Part shown: positions 44,628 through 50,575 of the stretch, one piece after another
Position numbering within the stretch: the stretch's first letter is position 1
How the letters are laid out: the number at the start of each line of letters is the position of its first letter
Position numbers and translations under genes: made by a program
Source of the DNA: Eubacteriales bacterium
GTDB lineage: Bacteria > Bacillota > Clostridia > Christensenellales > CAG-138
Assembly: GCA_028694155.1 (NCBI GenBank)
Contig: JAQUTY010000004.1
Coordinates: 97,086 to 161,085 of the forward strand
Direction of reading: 5' to 3'
DNA: 64,000 nt
Notes under the pieces: model-generated
Database searches by the model: none
Told to the model about the DNA's origin: nothing
Seen by the model: only the letters and a program-made list of their open reading frames with translations

Positions 44628-45702
44628 CGGTTACAACAAGCGTGACGACAACGGTCACGGCTATGAAAAGAAAGACGGAGAAGGACGAAGCTATCCAAAG
44701 CGTGACGGCGATGCACGTCCATATCAGAAGCGTGACGGCGATGCACGTCCCTATCAGAAGCGTGACGGCGATGCACGTCCCTATCAGAAGCGTGACGGCG
44801 ATGCACGTCCCTATCAGAAGCGTGACGGCGATGCACGTCCCTATCAGAAGCGTGACGGATTCCAGAAGCGTGCGCCCAAGATAGATAGGCCAATCAAGGA
44901 AGTTGAAGAAGTTAAGCCCGTTGCCGATCCCGATGAGCTTCCGTTCATCATTTTGGGCAGAAATGCAGTCAAGGAGGCAATCAAGTCCGAGCGCAGCATC
45001 GACTATATACTTGTCAATAAGGAGATGGACGGCTCTTTGCGCGAGATAGTCAACATGGCTCGTGATTCAAAACTGGTCATTCGTGAGACGGATAAGCACA
45101 AGCTCGATGAGGTGTGTATGCCCTTTGGACATGGTGGCAAGACAGCCAATCACCAAGGGATTGTTGCGTATGCAGCAGGAGTTGAGTACTGTTCGGTGGG
45201 CGACATTCTACGTTATGCAAAGGAAAAGAACGAGGAACCGTTTGTAATCGTACTTGATGGCGTTGAGGATCCGCATAATCTGGGCTCCATAATCCGAAGT
45301 GCGGAATGTGCCGGCGCGCATGGCGTAATTATCGGCAAGCGCAGAAGTGCATCGGTTACGGCAGCTACGGTCAAGGCGAGCGCAGGCGCAACGTCGCATA
45401 TGCACATCGCACGAGTTGTGAACATTAACGGTGCAATCGAAGAACTAAAAAGGGCGAAGCTGTGGGTAGCAGGCGCAGATATGGCAGGCAGACCCATGCA
45501 GCAGCAGGGACTTAACGGAGCGTTGGCACTGGTCATTGGCAATGAAGGAGACGGACTTAGCAAGCTGGTCAAGGATAACTGCGATTTTCTGGTGTCCATT
45601 CCCTTAAAGGGAAAGCTCGACTCTTTGAACGCAGCGGTTGCAGCGGCCATCTTGATGTTTGAAAAGAATAGACAGGACGATGCAATTAGAGAAGAAAACT
45701 GA
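44602..45702 (+). CDS. rlmB: 23S rRNA (guanosine-2'-O) methyltransferase RlmB with repeat-bearing N-terminal tail
   Basis: The ATG at 44602 lies 5 nt after GAGGA within the mrnC end and gives 366 residues. Residues about 1-95 are a disordered, highly charged tail containing five RDGDARPYQK repeats. A SpoU substrate-binding domain follows (ILGRNAVKEAIKSERSIDYILV), then the SPOUT knot domain: VLDGVEDPHNLGSIIRSAECAGAHGVII, ALVIGNEGDGLSKLVKDNCDFLVSIPL and KLDSLNAAVAAAILMFE. Typical RlmB is about 250 residues, so the tail is an addition, possibly for RNA binding. sigH starts within its last codons. Confidence 0.93.
   Translation: MSYQKRPYNGYNKRDDNGHGYEKKDGEGRSYPKRDGDARPYQKRDGDARPYQKRDGDARPYQKRDGDARPYQKRDGDARPYQKRDGFQKRAPKIDRPIKEVEEVKPVADPDELPFIILGRNAVKEAIKSERSIDYILVNKEMDGSLREIVNMARDSKLVIRETDKHKLDEVCMPFGHGGKTANHQGIVAYAAGVEYCSVGDILRYAKEKNEEPFVIVLDGVEDPHNLGSIIRSAECAGAHGVIIGKRRSASVTAATVKASAGATSHMHIARVVNINGAIEELKRAKLWVAGADMAGRPMQQQGLNGALALVIGNEGDGLSKLVKDNCDFLVSIPLKGKLDSLNAAVAAAILMFEKNRQDDAIREEN
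44701..44850 (+). repeat. Five 30-bp tandem repeats in rlmB
   Basis: Five units of exactly 30 bp (44701-44730 through 44821-44850) are identical except for one A/C change in the first. Each encodes RDGDARPYQK in frame. Degenerate versions flank the array. Near-identity at silent positions implies recent expansion, and the copy number is likely to vary between strains. Confidence 0.95.
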
Positions 45703-46282
45703 CGAAGAATTACTGGAGCTGATACGAAAGGGCGACCAAATTGCGGAGGAATGCTTATATCAAAGATACAAGCAGATTGTCCGTGCCAAGGTTCGCCCTT
45801 ATTTCTTGATAGGAGCCGACCATGAAGACCTCGTTCAAGAGGGCATGATAGGTCTGTACAAGGCGGTCTGCGATTATCGTGCGGATAGGAACGCATCCTT
45901 CCGCAGCTTTGCAGATCTGTGCATCACAAGGCAGATGATTACCGCCATCAAGCGTGCAAGCCGCAAAAAACATTCGCCACTCAACACCTATGTTTCGCTT
46001 AACAGCCCTATTTCGGAGACCGACAGCGACAAGACGCTCATGGATTTAATTGCCAATCTGGGAGTATCAGACCCTGAGGAGATGTTTATTCGCCAAGAGA
46101 ACTTCGAAAATATCAGCGTTCATATCAATTCCGTTCTCAGCAAGCTTGAGCGCACGGTGCTTAGGCTCTATCTTGAGGGCTTGTCATATCAGCAGATAGC
46201 CATGCGCATAGACAAGCCCACAAAAGCCATTGACAATGCTATCCAGAGGGTCAAAAAGAAGCTGGAAAAAGCATTACAGTAG
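45680..46282 (+). CDS. sigH: RNA polymerase sigma factor SigH (stage 0 / transition state)
   Basis: The 200-residue sigma-70-family factor matches Bacillus SigH along its length: RAKVRPYFLIGADHEDLVQEGMIGLYKAV (region 2, core binding), FRSFADLCITRQMITAIKRASRKKH (region 2.4), SDPEEMFIRQENF and the region 4 helix-turn-helix (LYLEGLSYQQIAMRI...AIDNAIQRVKKKLEKAL). SigH starts sporulation and stationary-phase transcription in spore formers. It overlaps rlmB by 23 nt, reproducing the mrnC-rlmB-(yacP)-sigH order without yacP. The ATG at 45680 is preferred over an upstream in-frame start. Confidence 0.94.
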   Translation: MQLEKKTDEELLELIRKGDQIAEECLYQRYKQIVRAKVRPYFLIGADHEDLVQEGMIGLYKAVCDYRADRNASFRSFADLCITRQMITAIKRASRKKHSPLNTYVSLNSPISETDSDKTLMDLIANLGVSDPEEMFIRQENFENISVHINSVLSKLERTVLRLYLEGLSYQQIAMRIDKPTKAIDNAIQRVKKKLEKALQ

Positions 46283-46306
46283 AGAGAATTTACATTATAG
46301 TTTATT

Positions 46307-47656
46307 TCACAGCAAAAAGCTCGCCACCGAGAAGTAGGTCAAAAGAGATATTGCGTCAACGAGTGTGGTAATGAAGGGACTCGCCATTACAGCCGGGTCG
46401 AAGCCGATTTTTTTTGCAAGCATGGGCAGGGTGCAGCCGATAATCTTTGCAACAAAGACGGTAATCACCAGCGTGACACACACAACCAGAGAAATCACAA
46501 GAGAAACTTTATCAATGAGCATCAGCTTTAGAAAATTCGCAGCTGCCAGCGTGATGCCGCATAACAATGATACACGAGCCTCTTTGAAGATGACCTTGAA
46601 TATATCCTTAAAAGCAATTTCCTGAAGAGCCAGTCCGCGGATTATCGTGACGGACGCTTGACTGCCGCTGTTGCCGCCCGTGTCCATGAGCATGGGAATA
46701 AAGGCGGTGAGCGCAACGGTGGCGGCAAGCGCATTTTCAAAGCTCATGATTATCATGCCTGTAAATGTGGCGGAAATCATCAAAATAAGCAGCCAAGGAA
46801 TACGGTGGAGATAGATTGACCAAACGCTTGTTTTCAGGTAGGGGCGGTCAGACGGCGTGATAGCAGCCATCTTTTCAATGTCCTCGGTAGTCTCCTCCTG
46901 CAAAACATCGATAGCATCGTCAACGGTGACAATACCCACAAGGCGGTTCTCCTTATCCACAACAGGCAGGGAGAGCAAATCGTACTTTTGAAACATCTGG
47001 GCGACAGTCTCTTGGTCGTCCATAGTGGACACGGAGATAACGTGCTGCTCCATTATATCCTCTACCAGGTCATCATCGTCTGCAATGATGATGGCACGAA
47101 TGGTTATCTGTCCGCTGAGAGTACGGTCGGGCATGGTGATGTAGCAGGTGTTGATGGTCTCCTTCTCGATACCCGAACGGCGGATACTCTTGATGGCGTC
47201 CGCAACGGTCATGTGAGGGCGCAGCTCCACAAACTCGGTGGTCATGATGCTGCCTGCGCTGTCCTCTGGGTATTTCAAAATTTCGTTAATCTGCTTGCGT
47301 GTCTCCGCATCGGCCTGCTGCAAAATACGCTTGACGACATTTGCAGGCATCTCCTCGACAATATCAACGGCATCATCGATGTAAAGCTCGTCAATGACCT
47401 CCTTTAGCTCGCTGTCCGAAAAGCCGGTGATGAGAAGCTCCTGTGCGTCCGAATCCATCTCAACAAAGGTCTCGGCGGCAAGCTCCTTTGGGAGCAAGCG
47501 AAACAAAAGGGGAAGAACTTCCTGCTCTAATCCTGCAAAGAGCGCGGCAATATCGGCGGCGTTCATTGTGACAAGAACATCGCGCAACGCCGCATAACGC
47601 TTGTTGCGAGCAAGCGCACTAATCGTTGTTTCTAAATCAAAATTTTTATCTGCCAT
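46307..47656 (-). CDS. mgtE: Magnesium channel/transporter MgtE
   Basis: The 449-residue protein has the MgtE N domain (about 10-130), two CBS domains (about 135-255, DDDLVEDIMEQHVISVSTMDDQETVAQMF), the plug helix and five C-terminal membrane helices. The last part has PMLMDTGGNSGSQASVTIIRGLAL and the conserved DPAVMASPFITTLVDA, whose Asp lines the Mg2+ pore. CBS domains close the channel when cytosolic Mg2+ is high. Upstream lies a long structured leader with its own short ORF. GGAGGTG is the ribosome binding site. Confidence 0.95.
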   Translation of the reverse strand: MADKNFDLETTISALARNKRYAALRDVLVTMNAADIAALFAGLEQEVLPLLFRLLPKELAAETFVEMDSDAQELLITGFSDSELKEVIDELYIDDAVDIVEEMPANVVKRILQQADAETRKQINEILKYPEDSAGSIMTTEFVELRPHMTVADAIKSIRRSGIEKETINTCYITMPDRTLSGQITIRAIIIADDDDLVEDIMEQHVISVSTMDDQETVAQMFQKYDLLSLPVVDKENRLVGIVTVDDAIDVLQEETTEDIEKMAAITPSDRPYLKTSVWSIYLHRIPWLLILMISATFTGMIIMSFENALAATVALTAFIPMLMDTGGNSGSQASVTIIRGLALQEIAFKDIFKVIFKEARVSLLCGITLAAANFLKLMLIDKVSLVISLVVCVTLVITVFVAKIIGCTLPMLAKKIGFDPAVMASPFITTLVDAISLLTYFSVASFLL

Positions 47657-47817
47657 GGGGTGTCACCTCCAAATAAACTCTTGGAGCAGACACATCGGAA
47701 GTCTATGTAAGGCTCGTCAAAACGGGCGCTATCCTACATAAAGGGACTGCCAATGTGCCATTACTACTGCCAGCGTCCATTTTCTCTCTCCTACATAATT
47801 ATTTTGCTCAAAAAAGC
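47657..47817 (-). promoter_or_regulatory. Structured mgtE leader with SD-sequestering hairpin
   Basis: About 160 nt separate the predicted transcription start from the mgtE ATG. The last part folds as GTGTC-(2x2 mismatch)-CTCCAA with TTGGAG-(2x2)-GACAC (47693-47689 and 47686-47681 with 47672-47667 and 47664-47660), burying the GGAGG site. Upstream, CCTTACATA (mRNA, 47712-47704) can pair with either of two TATGTAGG copies (47740-47733 or 47797-47790). Consensus M-box elements were looked for and not found. Confidence 0.55.
47703..47780 (-). CDS. 25-codon upstream ORF in the mgtE leader
   Basis: On the minus strand an AGGAG site (47792-47788) lies 7 nt before ATG 47780. The frame encodes 25 residues beginning MDAGSSNGTL, with prolines at positions 13 and 19, and ends at TAG 47705-47703, 46 nt before mgtE. 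The ribosome binding site is as good as those of real genes here. It may be a leader peptide whose translation state sets the fold of the following hairpin. Translation is not proven. Confidence 0.5.
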   Translation of the reverse strand: MDAGSSNGTLAVPLCRIAPVLTSLT

Positions 47818-47823
47818 ATGTTT

Positions 47824-47852
47824 AGTTTATCCTCAATTTTGTTGATTGTCAA
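47824..47852 (-). promoter_or_regulatory. mgtE promoter
   Basis: On the minus strand TTGACA (47852-47847) and TAAACT (47829-47824) are separated by 17 bp. The -35 overlaps the -35 of the divergent ung promoter. Confidence 0.75.
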
Positions 47853-47874
47853 CACTTTTTAGTTGTAGTATAAT
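47846..47874 (+). promoter_or_regulatory. ung promoter, giving a probably leaderless mRNA
   Basis: TTGTCA at 47846-47851 and TATAAT at 47869-47874 are separated by 17 bp; the ung ATG follows by 6 bp. Five of the six -35 bases are shared with the mgtE promoter. Confidence 0.75.
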
Positions 47875-47880
47875 CAATTC

Positions 47881-48552
47881 ATGGTGGAGTTAAACAACGA
47901 TTGGGATTTGATATTGAAGGGCGAATTTGATAAGCCCTACTACCTCGAATTGAGGTCTTTTTTGGTGAACGAATACAAAACTCAGACAATATATCCCGAT
48001 ATGCACGACATCTTCAACGCACTCAAGCTCTCAAGCTATGAAAATACACGGGTAGTCATTTTGGGGCAAGACCCCTATCACGGCGAAGAGCAGGCTCATG
48101 GCTTGAGCTTTTCTGTCAAGAAGGGAATTGAGCCGCCGCCCTCGCTCAGAAATATCTATCTTGAGCAAAAGACGGACTTGGGAATTGTTCAGCCGCATCA
48201 CGGAGATCTTACATGGTGGGCGCAGCAGGGCGTGCTGCTCCTAAATGCTGTTCTGACGGTCAGGGCGCATACGCCCAACAGTCATAAGGGCAAGGGGTGG
48301 GAGCAGTTCACCAACAGGGTAATTGCAGCACTCAACCAGAAGGACACACCTGTTGTGTTTCTGCTTTGGGGTGCAAACGCACGCAATAAAGCGAGCATTA
48401 TCACAAACCCCATTCACCTAAAGCTCGAATGTCCACATCCGTCACCGCTGTCTGCGTACAACGGATTTTTTGGGTGCAGGCATTTTTCCAAAACAAACGA
48501 GCTGCTTGTCCGTTCGGGACAGCAGCCCATAGATTGGCAGCTAAAGGATTAA
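47881..48552 (+). CDS. ung: Uracil-DNA glycosylase, family 1
   Basis: Ung removes uracil from DNA to start base excision repair. The 223-residue product has motif A GQDPYHGEEQAHGLSF with catalytic Asp64, the WWAQQGVLLLNAVLTVRAHTPNSHKGKGWE segment, VFLLWGANARNK and motif B HPSPLSAYNGFFGCRHFSKTN. Length is normal. The ATG is 6 bp after the -10 box. Its stop codon overlaps the convergent spoIIP stop in the palindrome TTAA. Confidence 0.96.
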   Translation: MVELNNDWDLILKGEFDKPYYLELRSFLVNEYKTQTIYPDMHDIFNALKLSSYENTRVVILGQDPYHGEEQAHGLSFSVKKGIEPPPSLRNIYLEQKTDLGIVQPHHGDLTWWAQQGVLLLNAVLTVRAHTPNSHKGKGWEQFTNRVIAALNQKDTPVVFLLWGANARNKASIITNPIHLKLECPHPSPLSAYNGFFGCRHFSKTNELLVRSGQQPIDWQLKD

Positions 48553-49493
48553 CTAACCGAAGGCTCCGATTCGACCTTATCGAGTAATATCACCTTTGAA
48601 AATGCACTTGCAAAATAGGGAACGCTGTTTAACACATCGTCCATCGTGTTGGCGTTATGCCCAAGCTCCAGCAGAATACACATATCGGAAACGTGCTGAT
48701 TGTAGCGTCCCACCTTTGTGCGAATATCGGTCGCCAGTTCGGGACTTATCGCTCGAAGCTCCTCTGTGAGAGACAGCGCAAGCCGATAATTGCTTTTCCA
48801 ATTCGGCGTCTTAGCATACTCGCCCTCGTAGGTGCCTATGCCCGTTCCCACAACGAAAAACATCTTTGCACAACGCTTCTCGTTGAGAATTACTACATCA
48901 TCGCTCTTGAACATAACGTTGGCGGCGTTGCGGTGCAAGTCAATAAATATGTCGGCTTCGGGGTGACTGAGCATGACCTCGCATGAACGGGAGTATGCGC
49001 TGGTGAGTTCGGGGGCTTCAACATTGGTCGTATCATGAATGACGGTGTAGCCGTAGCCTTCAAGCTCGATTTTGAGAGCCTCGCCAACTGCAATAACGCT
49101 CTTTGATTCATCAAGCGTTCGATAACTATCAGGCTCCGTCTCCTTGTAGGTATATTTTCCTTCCTGCCTGTACGCCTCGGCAGCATGTGTGTGATAAATG
49201 AGTATAACTGTATCAGCAGGGACGGTGTAAGTGGTTGCAGGGAGGGTGCTTAGTAAATCGGCGTTTATTTCAATATCCCCCTTCTCGTTTGGCTCGGAGA
49301 AGATGGGCGTAGGAGTAGGAACGGCGGTAGGCAAAGGTGATGGCGAAGCGGTAGCATCGCTGGCAAAAGACACGGTCGCACTTTTTCCATTTTCATCGGA
49401 TTTAGGCGACAGCGAGGAATCTTTTGATGATTCGCCCTGTCCGCAACCTACAAGCAGCAGCAGGACGGCGATGAGTAAACACACTCTTTTCAT
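48549..49493 (-). CDS. spoIIP: SpoIIP-family amidase lipoprotein
   Basis: The 314-residue protein starts at ATG 49493 with a lipoprotein signal (VGCG, Cys about 17) and a Ser/Pro/Thr linker. The catalytic domain has SpoIIP motifs: ILIYHTHAAEAY (zinc His), KSVIAVGEALKIELEGYGYTVIHDTT, ADIFIDLHRNA (His) and CILLELGHNANTMDD. SpoIIP cleaves the amide link and glycan strands of peptidoglycan during engulfment. Bacillus SpoIIP has a membrane anchor rather than a lipobox, so this may be a vegetative or divergent family member. Confidence 0.85.
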   Translation of the reverse strand: MKRVCLLIAVLLLLVGCGQGESSKDSSLSPKSDENGKSATVSFASDATASPSPLPTAVPTPTPIFSEPNEKGDIEINADLLSTLPATTYTVPADTVILIYHTHAAEAYRQEGKYTYKETEPDSYRTLDESKSVIAVGEALKIELEGYGYTVIHDTTNVEAPELTSAYSRSCEVMLSHPEADIFIDLHRNAANVMFKSDDVVILNEKRCAKMFFVVGTGIGTYEGEYAKTPNWKSNYRLALSLTEELRAISPELATDIRTKVGRYNQHVSDMCILLELGHNANTMDDVLNSVPYFASAFSKVILLDKVESEPSVS

Positions 49494-49499
49494 GCCTAA

Positions 49500-49508
49500 A
49501 TTATAACA
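49500..49508 (-). promoter_or_regulatory. Extended -10 promoter of spoIIP, probably leaderless
   Basis: On the minus strand TGTTATAAT (49508-49500) is a TGn-extended -10 box; the ATG follows 6 nt later. The -35 is weak and there is no Shine-Dalgarno. Confidence 0.6.
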
Positions 49509-49568
49509 TGCAACTTTGAAAATAACCATAAATGAGATTCGTTATAAGTGTAAACTTTCGGCGGAATA

Positions 49569-49577
49569 TGCTATAAT
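49569..49577 (+). promoter_or_regulatory. Extended -10 promoter of the DUF5131 gene
   Basis: TGCTATAAT at 49569-49577, followed by AGGAGAGG before the ATG at 49595. No clear -35. Confidence 0.55.
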
Positions 49578-49594
49578 TAAGGAAAGGAGAGGGT

Positions 49595-50311
49595 ATGGAC
49601 GAAATTTGGAATCCGTGGCACGGCTGCAAGAAATATTCGGAGGGCTGTAAAAACTGCTATGTTTACCGCCGTGACGGTTCAGTTGGCAGGGACGCTTCGC
49701 TTGTGGAAAAAACGTCCATGTTCGACCTGCCCATCAAGCACAGACGTGGCGGCGGATACAAAATCGAGGGCGGACAACACCTGTTCTGCTGCATGACCTC
49801 CGACTTTTTTGTAGCCCAAGCCGATTCGTGGCGTCCTGAGATTTGGCGAATGATTGCGCTGAGAAGGGACGTTAAGTTTACGATAATCACCAAGCGCATC
49901 GAACGCTTTTACGAGTGCATACCGCCCGATTGGGGCGAGGGGTACGATAATGTGCGCATCATTGTCACAATGGAGAATCAGAAGCGAGCCGACATACGAT
50001 TGCCGATTTTGCTTGACGCACCCATCAAGAACAAGGGTATCGCCTGCGAACCGCTTCTGGAGCGCATCGACTTTGGCGACTTGCTCGATGGCAGAATCTC
50101 ATCGTTGGTTGCAGGCGGAGAGAGTGGGCCGCTTGCCCGACCGTGTGACTACGAGTGGATACTTCATCTTAGAGATCAATGCAGCAAAAACGGGGTGTCC
50201 TTCTGGTTCAAGCAAACGGGAGCCAACTTCATCAAGGACGGCAAGCTCTATCATATTTCTCGAAAGCTTCAACATTCTCAAGCACGCAAGGCAGGCATAA
50301 ATATAACATAA
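49595..50311 (+). CDS. DUF5131 (phage Gp37/Gp68-like) three-cysteine protein
   Basis: The 238-residue protein starts with the family hallmark IWNPWHGCKKYSEGCKNCYVYRR, a C-x7-C-x2-C pattern followed by Tyr, reminiscent of radical-SAM-type cluster motifs. Later segments FCCMTSDFFVAQADSWRPEIW, FTIITKRIERF, IIVTMENQKRADIRLPILL, GIACEPLLERID and VAGGESGPLARPCDYEW are also typical of the family. Members occur in phages and bacteria and are not biochemically defined. It stands alone, ahead of the second palindromic repeat. Confidence 0.85.
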   Translation: MDEIWNPWHGCKKYSEGCKNCYVYRRDGSVGRDASLVEKTSMFDLPIKHRRGGGYKIEGGQHLFCCMTSDFFVAQADSWRPEIWRMIALRRDVKFTIITKRIERFYECIPPDWGEGYDNVRIIVTMENQKRADIRLPILLDAPIKNKGIACEPLLERIDFGDLLDGRISSLVAGGESGPLARPCDYEWILHLRDQCSKNGVSFWFKQTGANFIKDGKLYHISRKLQHSQARKAGINIT

Positions 50312-50378
50312 CATGGACCGCAGCGATGTAGTTCATGCCTGTTATCCTGTCCCATATCAACAGATGAACAAGCAGATT

Positions 50379-50436
50379 ATATATCAAATTCGTCTATTTG
50401 GTGTCAGACCCCAAATAGACAAATTCTTTGTTTTTG
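50379..50436 (+). repeat. Palindromic dispersed repeat, copy 2
   Basis: Bases 50379-50401 are identical to copy 1 (42456-42478). Arms 50386-50402 and 50409-50425 pair with one mismatch, followed by CTTTG and TTTTT. It lies 68 bp after the DUF5131 stop in the 264-bp gap before the large nucleotidase gene and may act as a terminator. The rest of the gap holds only a promoter. Confidence 0.75.
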
Positions 50437-50504
50437 ACCGCTTTGCAGATAAAAATGATTATGTAAATTGTTCCATAATATTTCCATTTTTTTTCACAAA
50501 CATC

Positions 50505-50533
50505 TTGCAATATTGCCAAATTCATGATAAGAT
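50505..50533 (+). promoter_or_regulatory. Promoter of the large surface nucleotidase gene
   Basis: TTGCAA at 50505-50510 and TAAGAT at 50528-50533 are separated by 17 bp, with TGA before the -10. A GAGGAGG site precedes the ATG. Confidence 0.65.
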
Positions 50534-50575
50534 AAATCCGTATCTTAATACACATTTATAAGAGGAGGAAAACAC

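Noticed and set aside
44701..44850. 30-bp direct repeats as a CRISPR array
   Set aside because: The units are contiguous with no spacers and are in frame within rlmB; no cas genes are nearby.
47657..47817. M-box or manganese riboswitch upstream of mgtE
   Set aside because: The conserved core segments of those riboswitches could not be found in the leader, although a formal covariance search was not possible.
50313..50561. 82-codon plus-strand frame after the DUF5131 gene
   Set aside because: It has no ribosome binding site and reads through the palindromic repeat and the promoter of the next gene, with a composition unlike neighbours.
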